A DNA stretch of 64,000 nt, taken from Balaenoptera acutorostrata (Eukaryota > Chordata > Mammalia > Artiodactyla > Balaenopteridae). Below, in pieces: positions 35,684 to 46,879 of the stretch; position 1 is the stretch's first letter; each line of letters begins with the position of its first letter. The translations under genes were made by a program, and so were the position numbers. The stretch spans positions 6,634,001-6,698,000 of the forward strand of contig NC_080067.1 in NCBI RefSeq assembly GCF_949987535.1, written 5' to 3'. Under the pieces are notes generated by a model. It saw only the letters and a list, made by a program, of their open reading frames with translations, had not been told where the DNA came from and did no database searches.

Positions 35684-36079
35684 ACTAAAATCATGTAGTT
35701 AATGGAAAGACCAGATATGAAATACAAACCTGATTTTACACTACAATATGGCCCAACTTGTTGAATGCAAAAGCTTTTGAAAACAGTTGCTTAGTATTAT
35801 ATATATTGCTGTGGGAGCATATTTACAAAATGTCATGATTTTATTTCAGTGTAATTGATAATACCCTAAAATTTTTTGATAGTTAAAAAATGGAGATGAA
35901 AATGCATAAGAGTTAGCAATAATGTTGGTATTCTGCAAAGAATTTCTTTAGTGTAAGTCTCTGGTCATATCCTCAGCCTGAGATGCTAAGATTTACAAGC
36001 AAGTCCATGCATGATTCATTTTGAGTTAATTTCTATATAAGGGATAAGGTATAGGTGGAGAGTCATTTTTTACCAATGA
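35684..36079. other. Unrecognised AT-rich sequence
   Basis: No gene or repeat signature is seen. Confidence 0.45.
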
Positions 36080-37185
36080 ATATCCACTTGCTCCAACATT
36101 GTGTTTATTAATTGTGCTCCTGTGTCAAAAGTTCAGTGGCCACATTTGTTTGCGTCTTTGTCCACACTCTATTCTGTTCCATTTATCTGTATGTCTCCCC
36201 TCCTCCAATGAAACACCATTGTGATTACTACAGCTATATTATAAGCTTTAACATTGGGAAAGTAATCATTCTGAGACAAGCTGGGACCTGGGACCTGGGA
36301 CCCCTTGCTGCAGTTCTTGCACCTGGACAAACGTCTCCTCAAGCAACAAAATACAAAGAAACTATAAGGGACTAAAAATAACTGCATGCATGTGCAGTTG
36401 GGACAAATTATGGACAACAAGATACAAAAAGACCAAAAAAACCCAACTGCCACTTCTGAAGAGTGGTGAGGAAAAATAGGGTGTTGGAGCACCCTACACA
36501 CAACACCACCAAATGGGTGAGCAAAACACCTAAGCCACCCCTCCAGCCTGACCCCTGGACACACCCCTACCCTCACCCCATATAAGGAACCAGCTCACCC
36601 CTGCCTTGCGGGGCAAGTGAGCAAGGGAACCTGTTGTTTGTTCTCGCTCCCTCCCGTGGCTGCCAGAGTCCCAGTAAAGCCTTGCCTGAATTTCTTGCCT
36701 GGCCTCTAATCAATTTCTATTGATTGGGGAAGGCCAAGATCCCTGGTCAGTATCAATTCCTTCTGCTTTTCTACTGTTTTTCTTCCTTTTCAAAGTTATT
36801 TTGGCTATTCTAGGGACTTTATCTTTCCATATAAATTTTAGAATAAATTTGTCTATCTGTGTCTACAAAGAAACCTTCTGAGGTTGTGATAGGAATTATA
36901 TCAAGCCTATAGATACATTTAGGGAGAATTAACATATTGTTGCTATATTGAGTCTTCTAAATCCAAAATATGGTGTGTTGCTCAAAGATTTAAGGTCCTT
37001 TTTGATTTCTTTTATCATCAATTTACAGTTTTCAGCATAGAAATCCTGACATGAGTTGTTAGATTTATAACAAGTATTTTATTCTTTGGAGAAATCGTAA
37101 GTGGTATTATTGCATTTTAAAATTTGATTTCCACTTGTTCATTATCAGTATATATAGATGCAATTTATTTTTATGTGTTGCTCTT
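36080..37185 (-). mobile_element. Ancient L1 (L1M) ORF2, antisense, split by an LTR
   Basis: Antisense landmarks before and after the LTR are those of old L1 ORF2: CTATTCTGTTCCATTTATCTG and GTGATTACTACAGCTATA at the left; TTTTGGCTATTCTAGGGAC and AGAATTAACATATTGTTGC at the right. The two halves join without loss when the LTR is removed. No usable frame. Confidence 0.85.
36272..36755 (+). mobile_element. Solo class I retroviral LTR
   Basis: The element is 484 bp, TG...CA, with a 4-bp TSD ATTC (36268-36271, 36756-36759), inside an ancient L1. It has a TATA box TATAAGG (36581-36587) and AGTAAA as a poly(A) signal (36673-36678), a spacing of about 90 bases that fits a short R region. The U3 begins with GGGACCT units in tandem (36283-36303). 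No internal viral genes are present, so it formed by recombination between two LTRs. A 4-bp duplication fits gammaretrovirus-like elements. Family unnamed. Confidence 0.85.
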
Positions 37186-37858
37186 ATAACCTGTGTTTTT
37201 ATGACAGCTGCTTTAGGTCTTGTTAGATAATTCTAACATCTGATTCAATTCCGTATTGATTGTTTTCCTCATTCAGATTATGGCTTTCCTGGTCTTTGGT
37301 ATGACATATGATTTTCTATTTCATCCTGGACATTTTGATTTTATATGAAGAGACTCTTAGTCTTACTTGAATCTTCTATTTTAGCTGACATTTGCCCTTT
37401 AAGGTTTAGTGGGTGGATTCTGGCTTACTTTGAGAGATTTAGTTTCACTGACAGTTTAGTTTTTAGAGCCCTGCAATACTGTTTTGGTCTGGCTCATTCG
37501 TCTGGTGCTGCTGGGGCTCTTGATCAATCCCAGCTGGTGTCATTTATCAGGACCGAGAGTGCTTATCTTGTCTGCCTGGTGTTGCCGGGCTACTTCTGTG
37601 TGGGACGGGTCGGGGGCAGAATCTGCTGGGCGTGTCTTTTTATTCCATTGGGTGGAGGGCAGGTAAATGCAGGTCTCTGGGGTGCTGTCCCTGCAGGAAG
37701 ATCAGTCTGGCTGCTGGTGCCTCAGTTGTGAAGTGAAGACTGAGATTGCCCAAAGTGTTGCTAAGTTCAGTGGGTCAAACTGCTGCGAGGACCAGGTGAG
37801 ACTGGGATGGCTACCGCAACCTTTTCTAAACATAAAAAAGGCTCGAGGACAGCAGAGA
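37186..37858. other. Possible old repeat, unassigned; GC-richer patch
   Basis: It continues from the L1M and includes open frames (37345-37731, 128 codons; 37667-38026, 119 codons) in a locally GC-richer region. The text (TGGCTTTCCTGGTCTTTGG, ATCCTGGACATTTTGATTTT) resembles a dispersed old repeat often found beside L1M. I see no domain and no splice-site evidence for an exon. Confidence 0.4.
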
Positions 37859-38043
37859 CCACTGGTCCTAAACGTGTGGTCCCTGAACCAGTGGCATCAG
37901 CATCAACCAGAAACTAGTAGGAAATGCAAAAGAAAATTCTGGTTCAGACCTGCTCAATCAGAAACTCTAGGGTGGGGACCAGAAAAATGTGTTTTTAAGG
38001 TTCTCCAGGTGCTTCTGAGGACATAAAGTTTGAGAACCAATGG
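37859..38043 (+). mobile_element. MER5A (hAT-Charlie) element
   Basis: Inverted ends of the CAGTGGTTCTCAA type are seen as CACTGGTCCTAAACG and TTTGAGAACCAATGG. Internal blocks TGGCATCAGCATCAACC, TCAGAAACTCTAGGGTGGGG and TCTCCAGGTGCTTCTGAGG are in order. It is a full-length non-autonomous copy with no transposase. Confidence 0.9.
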
Positions 38044-38376
38044 CATAGACAACCGGTGGGTGCCCCCCACTTCTGTTCCTCACAGGGATGTCCCCAGGAT
38101 GGTCTTAAAATTAGAACAATAATCTGCCAAGCGCTAGAATCCCACAACAAAGTGGTTCGTGCATTTTTACGCCTTACATAGCCTTCTCCATCCAAGCCAG
38201 AAGGAGCACATTAGCAATTTGAAACAACCAATGAGACATACTACCATGTAAGATAGTAATTGCCCCATCCAAAAAGCCACACAGGAACATCCTTGCATTC
38301 GTTTTTATTCTTCTCCTATGTTCCTTCATCCTAAATAATCTTCTATAATATATTGTCTTTTATGATTTTTGAGAGG
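38044..38376. other. Unrecognised sequence
   Basis: No gene or repeat is recognised. Confidence 0.45.
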
Positions 38377-38580
38377 CAACATAGTATATCGGTGAAGCAT
38401 ATACAGTCCAGAGCCAGACTGCCTGGGTTCAAATCCAACCTCCCTTAGGTACCACTTGCAACATTGACTAACTAACTTCATAGAGTTCGATGAGGGCTAT
38501 ATACAAATTAAATGAGAAAATACGTGTAAAATCCATGCAACAGCACTCCATAAACAATGGCTATTAGCTCACCAACTAAC
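38377..38580 (+). repeat. MIR SINE
   Basis: Sense MIR: GCAACATAGTATATCGGTG, then AGAGCCAGACTGCCTGGG (tRNA-like B-box side), and AAATTAAATGAGAAAATACG towards the 3' end. It is nearly full length. Confidence 0.85.
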
Positions 38581-38894
38581 ATCATCATCCGTTATATTCC
38601 AGCTATGTGATAATTTGCTTTAAATTGCTTTTCTAGTAATTGAGACAGGTCCATGTGATTTTAGCTCCTCTCATATCACACATTCCATCTTTGTAAGGAT
38701 ATTAGTTTGGATGATAGGAGTGCCTTCTGGTCATGAGACACAGTTAAACTGATTTACATAATGATGAAATCCATGGCTACAGCTAACTAGTATACTGCAC
38801 TAATTCAACTAGTCGATTCCATGGAGTTTGGATATATTTTTTTCTCTATGTATCTTATCACAGAGAATATTTTAGTGGAACTGTTTATAGATTG
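38581..38894. other. Unrecognised sequence
   Basis: No feature is seen. Confidence 0.45.
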
Positions 38895-39020
38895 GATAAC
38901 CAGAGTAGAATGTAAGTTTCTTAGGAAGAAGTACAATACCTTACTCAAATTTATATCTCTGGCACCACAGTTGGCAGTTTCTAACATGTATTAGGCACTC
39001 AGAAAAATGTCTGTTGAGCT
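38895..39020 (+). repeat. L2 3'-end fragment
   Basis: Sense L2 tail: AGAATGTAAGTTTCTTAGG, TATATCTCTGGCACCACAG and TATTAGGCACTCAGAAAAAT, in the right order and spacing. Confidence 0.7.
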
Positions 39021-39844
39021 GAACCTTTGAAGAAGGTTTTATGGCATTTATCTGTTTAGAACCAATGAATCCTTGTTGGTTTTTTTTTTCCTTTGAGACT
39101 CTTTTTGGCCCCTCTGATTTATAAAAAAAACCTAAGGATGTTATGAATTGCTGTTTGAGAAGTCTTTTTAAATTCTTAAATCCCACTGAATCTGTCATTG
39201 CAGATTTGTTGTCACTTCTTTATGTAATCCCTACGTTCAAGTTTTGAAAAGTTTTCTTAATCTTACATTATTTGCCCTCTGGAACATCTTCTCTCATCCA
39301 AAATCCCCCGGGGTTTCACAGCTTGCTCCAGTCACATATCACAATACACATATTTCCCTGTATCTTCTCTTTTTTACGTGCAAATCTGTCATCTCTTGAA
39401 AGTTGCTCAAATTCTACACTCTTTCTCCGTCTCCATAGCATAGCGTACGTGCACATCTTATTGCTTCGTGTAGAGGTTTTTAATGGGTGATGGTCATCTT
39501 GTTACATAACTTATCTTCCTCAGTTCATACAGCATGCCACCCCCAGAGGATCTTTCTCCCCATTTCTCTCCACGCTGTCAAGTGCACCTCATCAGCATCC
39601 TTAGTGTAACACACAAGGGTCTTTGAGTTTGCCCTCTGTTAAACTTACTCATCTCACCTGCTGATACCCTGCTCGCTCTAACACTTCGCATCAAGTATTA
39701 AGTGTGATTTCTTATTCAGAGAGAGTTTTTCCACTTTGGATGCCTGCGGATATTCTTCCAGTCCTCTGCCCATAGATTGCACACTTCAGAAAATTTTTCC
39801 TGAACTTACAGGTAAAATGAATCACTATTATCCTTGCCCTTCCA
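39021..39844. other. Unrecognised sequence
   Basis: No gene is seen. A 72-codon frame at 39272-39490 has no domain. Confidence 0.45.
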
Positions 39845-40010
39845 GGTAACTTCTCTGATCTTCTATTGCCTCATTTGCCACACTGTCATTTATTTGTTTA
39901 CATGTCTTTTTCCCCCTGGTAGGAGACAGCCCCCCATGTGTCTTATTCATCTCTGGATCCCCAGAACTCAACACAGTTCAAAGCAAATTTTTAAAAATTT
40001 AATTGAATAA
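39845..40010 (+). repeat. L2 3'-end fragment
   Basis: Sense L2 tail: TCTATTGCCTCATTTGCCAC, TTACATGTCTTTTTCCCCC and TCTTATTCATCTCTGGATCC, ending near TTTAATTGAATAA. Confidence 0.68.
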
Positions 40011-41214
40011 TCTCATCAAGTATTGTCTTTATAAATAATATATTTCAGAATCCTCTTGAAAGGATTTTTCAAATTGTATATTTCTATTTACTGTTCCCCT
40101 GTGCATCCTGCTTTGTATGTAGATGGTGAATTTTTTAAAAAAAATTAATAAATCAAAATTAAAGTTGTTAAAATAGACAAAAGGAGAAAGTTTTTGCTAT
40201 ATTCACAAATGCACCTATTTTCTTAGAATTAGGTGCAAACAGAAAGCATCAGGACACCTGACTCAGTAACACCATTAGTGCTGGTGGTACCACCGTACCT
40301 GGAAGGCCTTGGGGTCTCATTCACATTAGAAAATTTTATTCAAGGTGATTTCACCATCCACATTTCAGGTATGGATTTATTCTCACTTTCAGATTGGCTT
40401 CATAAAGACTAGTAAGCTCTATGTGGTTAACTTTTATTTCTCTTCCAATAAAGTTTCCAATATTGTTTTTCTTATTACAAAAGTAATTTGGACTTATTTC
40501 AGAAAAATAAAAAATACAATCACAAAAATATAGAAATCAAGCAAGCATATCCCACTGATCAAGAGATAGCTGTTACCAACACCTTGGTAATATAGACCTT
40601 TTATGGGGGATGGGTATATTCTGCCACAGTAAATGCTGCCATTTACTAAACACTTACTCCATGCTAAGCTGTACATATTTAGACCGGAGTCAGCTAAGCT
40701 CTTTCTGGCTCTTACAGGCTTTGTTGGATTGAACTGAATTCTCACTCTAGAGCCTGGGACAATCCTACACCCTCTTCTTGATTTTTATGAATTTGAGAGA
40801 AATTGGTCCTGTGCCTTTCCAAGCTGTTCTAGTATTCAACTTATATCAGTCCAATTCTACATATTAAAAATGATCCATTTGCAATTCCCTCTTACATGTT
40901 TGTCTCAAGTCCTGCTCAACTGTAGACTACTGAGCCTTCTTCCTTCTGGCCCTTCTCCAATCCATGACCTCATCTTCTATCCACTTATTTTTATTTTGGG
41001 CCTCCTCACTCTCCTTCTAAAGTCCTTTTTAGAGATACTCACATTTTTCTCCTCTTCTTAAGCCCACAACTCAAAGATGATCTTTTGTCAAGTAAACCCG
41101 ACTTCTGGGTTTTACCATCTAACACAAATGTTGATGTATTGATATTTCTTCTAAATAAGTAGAAAATTAACTAAATAATTCTAGGGGAGAATCATTTTTT
41201 CACATTCTAATAGA
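40011..41214. other. Unrecognised sequence
   Basis: No gene. The string TTATTACAAAAGTAATTTGG (about 40471-40490) is like the start of a common old dispersed repeat, but it is too short to call. Confidence 0.4.
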
Positions 41215-41320
41215 AGAATAATATTATTTAATTCTCACAACAACGGATGATGAAGTACAATTAGCCTTATTTTATAAGCAAACAAATGGAGCATAAAGAG
41301 GGTAAGCAAGTTATAATTGT
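41215..41320 (-). repeat. MIR SINE fragment
   Basis: Antisense MIR 3' half: TTAATTCTCACAACAACGG, CCTTATTTTATAAGCAAAC and AAGAGGGTAAGCAAG. Confidence 0.7.
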
Positions 41321-41344
41321 ATTTTATAATAATATCTTCTAATT

Positions 41345-41580
41345 GCCTGCATCCCCACTGATATGTAAGTTTATAAAAGATTCTTTCCTTTTCTTTTCTT
41401 TTATATAGCAGGTTCTTATTACTTATCTATTTTATACATATTAGTGTATATATGTCAATCCCAATCTCCCAGTTCATCCCACCACCACCAGATTCTTAAA
41501 GGTAGAAATTATGCCTGGCTTTCATTTTTATCTGCAGAATCTAATCAGTGGCTATCGTACAGTAGGTAGGCCATAAGTAT
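41345..41580 (+). repeat. L2 3' end hosting an L1 fragment and a SINE
   Basis: Sense L2 tail: CCCACTGATATGTAAGTTT, then, after the L1 insertion, GGTAGAAATTATGCCTGGC and CAGTAGGTAGGCCATAAG. It shows that L2 preceded both inserted elements. Confidence 0.72.
41386..41489 (-). mobile_element. Short L1 fragment lacking both ends
   Basis: A decayed T/C-rich tail (41386-41404) is followed at once by L1 3' UTR text that normally lies about 150 bases inside the end (GCAGGTTCTTATTACTTATC). TSD AGATTCTT lies at 41378-41385 and 41490-41497. So the copied RNA was 5'-truncated and also ended early at its 3' side. Confidence 0.78.
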
Positions 41581-41588
41581 TTTTAAAA

Positions 41589-41973
41589 TTATTTGTTTAT
41601 TATTTTTAATTAATTAATTTATTTATTTTTGGATGTGTTGGGTCTTCATTGCTGTGTGCGGGCTTTCTCTAGTTGCAGCAAGTAGGGGCTACTCTTTGTT
41701 GCGGTGCGTGGGCTTCTCATTGTGGTGGCTTCTCTTGTTGCAGAGCACGGGCTCTAGGCACGCAGGCTTCAGTAGTTGTGGCTTGCGGGCTCAGTAGTTG
41801 TGGCACGCAGGCTCAGTAGTTGCAGCTCGCGGGCTCTAGAGTGCAGGCTCAGTAGTTGTGGCACACGGGCTTAGTTGCTCCGTGGCATGTGGGATCTTCC
41901 TGGGCCAGGGCTTGAACCTGTGTCCCCTGCATTGGCAGGCAGGTTCTTAACCACTGCACCCCCAGGGAAGCCC
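41589..41973 (-). mobile_element. CHR-type SINE, full length
   Basis: Antisense long-body SINE from an ATTTATTT tail through GTTGGGTCTTCATTGCTG to the head (ACCCCCAGGGAAGCCC). A TSD AGTATTTTTAAA-like lies at 41576-41587 and 41974-41986 (one T longer on the right). The B box reads GGCTTGAACC on the minus strand, changed from GGTTCGAGCC. Confidence 0.93.
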
Positions 41974-42711
41974 AGTATTTTTTAAATAAACAAAATGCCA
42001 TGAATTAATAAGCAATCTTATTCTATACTGCAGTTCTCATTTCAACTGATATAACAATGTCTTTGGACACTGGTGTTGGCTGCCTCCTCCACAAGGCACC
42101 TGCTCCACTTGATTCCCAGAATACATACTTCATTGGTTGCTCCTTGGTATCCCTTCCTGGTTTTCCCTCTTATTCAAAACTTTGGAATGTCTGAGGGCTG
42201 TCTCCTTGGTCATCTTCTCCCTTCAGTCTACACTGGTGATTTCATCCAGTCTCATATCTCTATTCATCAACAATATGCTGGTGACTCAAATTTTTATGGA
42301 CAGTCTTGAACTGCCCAGTTGCTATTATCTTAACCCCTCATGTTCAGACATAACTCTTTATCTCCCACAAACCCTTTAATCTTGTTTGTCTCCTTAATCC
42401 AAAACCCCAGTAGTCACCCTTGATTTCTCTCTCTCATACACTCCATGTCCAATACCTTTGGAAAACCTATGGGCTCTCATTTTAAAATATATTCAGAAAT
42501 CAAAAAAGTATCACCATCTTCACAGCTACCATCTTGGTTCAAGCCACCATTACTTGTCCTCTAAAGGACTACTAAAGCTTCCAACCGTTCTTGCTGCTTC
42601 TTTCCTTGCCACCCTACAGGCTGTTCTTACTACATCAGCCATACCATTTCCATTACCCCTTTGCTCAATACAATCTAAAATGTCTAATTCACACAAATAA
42701 TAACAATAAAA

Positions 42712-43045
42712 AAGTCTCTAAAATAATTGGGGAAAATGTGAACACTGATTGGACATTTGGTAACATCAAGGTCTTTATTTTTAGGTGTAATAATGGTTTT
42801 GTGGTTGTGTTTAAGACAATGAAACTCCTATCACTTGAAGATATTACTAAAAGGTTTACAGGTCAAATAATATGTCTTGAATATGCTTTAAAATAATCAG
42901 GGATTGAGGGACTGAGCAAGGATATAGATGGAATAAGACTGGCCTTATATCAATAGTCATTTTTGCTAGATGATGGGGCTCAATTGTACTAGTCTCTCTA
43001 CTTTTATATGTCTTTGAAATTTTCTGTAGTAAAGAGAAAAGAAAA
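42712..43045 (+). mobile_element. L1M 3' end inserted in L2
   Basis: TAATAATGGTTTTGTGGTTG, then AAACTCCTATCACTTGAAG, TTTAAAATAATCAGGGATTG and ACTTTTATATGTCTTTGAAA, ending TTTTCTGTAGTAAAGAGAAAAG. This is a typical old L1 3' UTR. The L2 text resumes right after it. Confidence 0.75.
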
Positions 43046-43242
43046 ATAATCCTCTAATGACTTTCCTTTTAACTCAGGATAAAAGCTAAACTCCTGGTTG
43101 GCCCTCCAGTTTTCTCTTTGACTTCATTTCCTACTACTCTACAAATTGCTCATTCCACTCCTGCTTCTCTGCTGTTCAAACAAACGTATTAGGCACATTT
43201 CCACCTTAGGCTTTGTGCTCTAGGTCTTTTATATGCTTTTTT

Positions 43243-43540
43243 AAAAAAAAATATTTATTTATTTATTTATTTATTTTTGGCTGTGTTGGGTCCTCGTTTC
43301 TGTGCGAGGGCTTTCTCTAGTTGGGGCAAGTGGGGGCCACTCTTCATCGCGGTGTGCGGGCCTCTCACTATCGCGGCCTTTCTTGTTGCAGAGCACAGGC
43401 TCCAGACGCGCAGGCTCAGTAGTTGTGGCTCACGGGCCCAGTTGCTCTGCGGCATGTGGGATCCTCCCAGACCAGGGTTTGAACCCGTGTCCCCTGCATT
43501 GGCAGGCAGACTCTCAACCACTGCGCCACCAGGGAAGCCC
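43243..43540 (-). mobile_element. CHR-type SINE, short form
   Basis: Antisense copy with an (ATTT)n tail and the head at GCGCCACCAGGGAAGCCC. The TSD TATATGCTTTTTT is perfect over 13 bp (43230-43242, 43541-43553). The 149- and 87-codon plus-strand frames (43277-43726, 43302-43565) are antisense SINE and not genes. Confidence 0.95.
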
Positions 43541-43890
43541 TATATGCTTTTTTATTTCTGTCTAACTCTCTCAACTCCTTTGACTTTTCATTCAAATATC
43601 ACCATCTCAATGAGATCTATCTTGACTACCATATTTAATAATGCAATCTGTCCCCCACTCCCCCAAACTCCCAGTCCTCCTTACATGCCTCTCCTTTTTT
43701 TCCCCATACCATTCATAACATTTTAATATTCTTTGCAATGTATTCATTATTATGTTTATTATTTGTTGAATATCTCCCTCCACTAAAATGTAAACTCCAG
43801 AAAGCAGTGTTCTTCTTATGTTTTTGTTCTCATATAGAGAACATGACAGAAATTCAACAATTATTTGTTAAATGAATGAATCTGTAGGCT

Positions 43891-44439
43891 GTAACTGGCA
43901 GAGCCTAGATTCAAACCAGAGTGGGCTTCTTCCAAAGCCAGTGTTCTCAACTGCGATGTTCTTATACCAAGTCTGTAGGTCATAAATTATCACTTGTTAA
44001 AATGTGTCAAGTGACTGGCCAGTAAAGTAACCCTCTACAAAATTCTTTATCATGGAGTTACTTGTAACAGGTGTAGAACATTGAATTTTCATATTTAAAT
44101 ATAAAACTGAAGTTTGTCTTTTTTGTGATGAAGCATATGAGTTCTATGTCTTTTCTATCAGTCCCACACTTACAATGTCCCCCAAAGGCAACCCGCACAG
44201 CCAAATAAGTTTTCTTCTCTCAGTCTTGAAGAGATTGCTGATGTTCTTGGCTATAGAATTTCAATAAAAACAAAATCTTCAACCTAGTAGTCTTGGCTTC
44301 AGGGAAGAGCCCATTGATTTTGCTTCTTAAAACTTCTCTCTGGAGCTTGAAATATAATATATGTGTAATTCTATCCACATTGGCATGAAAGACTCTCTCC
44401 ACTTAAAGACATTTGACAATCAGGTAAGTGGAGTCGGGG
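43891..44439. other. Unrecognised sequence
   Basis: No gene or clear repeat is seen. Confidence 0.45.
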
Positions 44440-44900
44440 GTCTTATATTTTATGCCAGTTCCTTAAATCTCTGTCTATACTTCAAACTCAACATGTCAAA
44501 AATAAAATTCATTATCTCTCCACCATTCAAATCATCTACTTATCCTCTTCTGATTTCTTCATTTCTGAGAATGACACCACTAGTCTTACAGCCAATTGCC
44601 TCAGGGGCTCAAGTATTTTTGACATTTCCTATCTTCATCATCCCTTCAGCTGTCACATCCAATAGAAACTCAGCAAAGTTTCTTGCATGCATTTTCTTTC
44701 TGTCATTTTTCTTTTTTTTTACTTCCACTGAAGTTAACCATTTTCTATCACTTAGACATTGGCAGTACACTCCTGCCTGAACTCCTAACACTTCATCTGC
44801 CCTACACACTCAACCAAATGATTCTTAACTAAAGTCAAGCTTTAGCTATGTTACTCTCTTGTTCAAAACACCTCGGGATAATGGTCCTTATCACTTGGGG
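44440..44900 (+). repeat. L2 fragment (ORF2 C-terminal region)
   Basis: Landmarks CTTCAAACTCAACATGTC, AGCCAATTGCCTCAGGGGC and ATGTTACTCTCTTGTTCAAA occur in L2 order. The 139-codon frame at 44361-44780 overlaps it and is decayed repeat. Confidence 0.72.
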
Positions 44901-45104
44901 ATGGCTCAGGTAAATGGATATGTCTACATTCAAATTAACATTTTGTTCCATTTATGGGGCCTGGAGCCCATCCATTGGCTTAACTGTCAGTGAACTGCTT
45001 GTAAAGACTCTGGTTATGAAGGCCCTTTTATGATCAATAAACTGGGAAGCAGCACATCTTAGAATTCAGGATTTTATACAGTGTACCCCCACTAGACATT
45101 ATCC

Positions 45105-45540
45105 TCTAGATTAGTCAACTGTGATTGCATTACATATCTCTCCAAAGTGCAATGACTTAGAAAAATAAGCATTTATTTTCCTCACTTACAGGTCTATGAG
45201 TCAGTTGGGATAGTTTTCTTCTTCAGATGGGAGTTTGGCTGGCTTTGAATTCAGGCTTTGTATTAAGTCCAGATCTGTTCAAAATGTCCTTCATCCTTAG
45301 AACAGAAGCTCCCCTCAGGGCTTTCTCTCTTTTGCCAGTTTTATGGCAAGAGGCAAGCCAAACCATGTAAGTATATTCAAACCCGCAGTTTCAGTCACAT
45401 CTGATCATGTTCTATTTGCCAAAGAAAACCCCATGGCTGAATCCTAAGTTGGAGGTCTGGGTAGAGAAGTATACTCTGATACAAGAGAGAAGGGGAGGTA
45501 TTCAAACACTTCAATGGATCACAACACCTTATTTACTTAC
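45105..45540 (-). mobile_element. MLT1-like LTR, antisense
   Basis: Antisense layout: TGCAATGACTTAGAAAAATAA then GCATTTATTTTCCTCAC, ATGAGTCAGTTGGGATAG and GTTTGGCTGGCTTTGAATTC. This is the order of an MLT1-type LTR read backwards. Diverged; boundaries approximate. Confidence 0.6.
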
Positions 45541-46085
45541 TACCCCCTTTAATTTTTGATGACTATTAATAATAAAAATGATTTTGAGTATGATGATAAC
45601 TGTGAATCAATAATTATTGTAACTACTTATAATAATAATAAAGTGTATAATATTTGAGGTGCTTTTGGTATGTATCTAGCTGGCACTATGCTATTTGCAT
45701 ATATCCAGTTATTCAGGGTGGAATGTTACTTTTCCTCAGGTGTGTTCCATAATTTCTCTTATGTTTTGTTCATTCTGTTTCATTTGCTTAATATCTTTCC
45801 ATTTTTATTACTTTCAAAATTTATCAATTTTCTATGACCTATGGGGAATGTCATCTTTTCTATGAAGTCTATTCTGACGTAATTAATGAGATCTACCCAC
45901 ACTGAAACTTCAGAACAAATTTAAAAAATAATTCATGACATTTCGATTCTGTTCCATCTTAGCCATTTTATGTTCCTATTCTCCCTCCAAGACTGAAGCT
46001 TATTGAGGACAGTATACCTGTCATGTTCTTTGTAACTCCCACTGGTCCTTAGTAATGATACATGCTAGGCATTGTCTACTGAGGT
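45541..46085. other. Unrecognised sequence
   Basis: No gene. A short AT-rich (TAATAA)n-like patch lies at 45560-45650. Confidence 0.45.
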
Positions 46086-46089
46086 CGGT

Positions 46090-46290
46090 TACAGGCAGGA
46101 TGCTGCCAGGGCTCTCAGCCCCTTTCCACAGCAGACTCATGGATGTCTGTGTGACTTTGAAAAAGTCACAACCTCTCAGTGTCTCATTCGCTCCAGCTAT
46201 AAAAATCAGGAGAACAATGCTTATCATCAGGTTGTCCAGTGATTCAGAGGCATTGTTAAGGATTAATGAGATAGAATAAAGCTCTCTGAG
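46090..46290 (+). repeat. MIR SINE
   Basis: Sense MIR middle to 3' end: AGTCACAACCTCTCAGTGTC, AAAAATCAGGAGAACAATGC and TGTTAAGGATTAATGAGAT. Confidence 0.78.
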
Positions 46291-46479
46291 TCCTCTAAGG
46301 AAAGGTGTGATAGAGGAACAAATGAGTTATTATTATCTATTAGTAGCACCTTGCATAAATTTCTCCCCAGCCCTGAAAATAAATTAGATAATTTTGGAAA
46401 AACAATTAACTCTTTCTGTCCATTAGGCAATAAATTAGTACATTAAATTTGTAATAAGTTCTTACATATTCCATTTAAA

Positions 46480-46650
46480 AGTGCTTTCATAAATACATTA
46501 TCGAATTTCACCTTCACAGAAAAACTTATGGAATGAGCAGAGCAAGCATTGTTATCTAAAACCTACATAGGAGGAAACTGAGGTTCAGAAAGATTAAGTG
46601 GTTGTGCAAGCTTGAACAATTAGTAAATGATAAAACGAAAACCTGAACTC
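46480..46650 (-). repeat. MIR SINE
   Basis: Antisense MIR: AGGAGGAAACTGAGGTTCAG, AGATTAAGTGGTTGTGC and GAACAATTAGTAAATGATA. Confidence 0.8.
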
Positions 46651-46879
46651 ACTGTTTTGACTAGAAGGTCAGGTTCCATTTCACTTTACCATGCAAGAGT
46701 AAATATAAGCACTAATACAATGTGTAAAATTGTTCTGCATGGTCAATAATCCCCAAAAGCAAATAAAAATAACCATCTACAAATATTAGCCTTTTTCCAA
46801 TGTTGAACTTTGAAAAGGTAGAATGATGGATTCATACAATGTTGGTGGTAAGTTAAAATAATATAATAAATTTCAAAAT

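Larger units (their letters stand above)
42068..43890 (+). repeat. Long L2 3' region (ORF2 C-terminus and 3' UTR)
   Basis: The order is that of L2: GTCACCCTTGATTTCTCTC (42413-42431), ATGTCCAATACC (42446-42457), GTTCAAGCCACCATTACTTG (42538-42557), TAACTCAGGATAAAAGCTAA (43070-43089), CTACTACTCT (43131-43140), AATATCACCATCTCAATGAG (43594-43613), and an end AAAATGTAAACTCCAG followed by TTTGTTAAATGAATGAAT. Open frames of 78-101 codons at 42073-42896 are decayed L2 protein. An L1M tail (42712-43045) and a SINE (43243-43540) are inserted. Confidence 0.82.

Noticed and set aside
37345..38026. Overlapping 128- and 119-codon frames as a possible exon
   Set aside because: The right frame runs into MER5A (37859-38043), and the left one continues from an ancient L1 in repeat-like text. 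No domain is recognised.
42073..42896. Cluster of 78-101-codon frames as a small gene
   Set aside because: The DNA follows the order of L2 ORF2 and 3' UTR landmarks, so these are decayed repeat protein.
43277..43726. 149-codon plus-strand frame
   Set aside because: Most of it is an antisense CHR SINE (43243-43540); the rest is L2 3' UTR.
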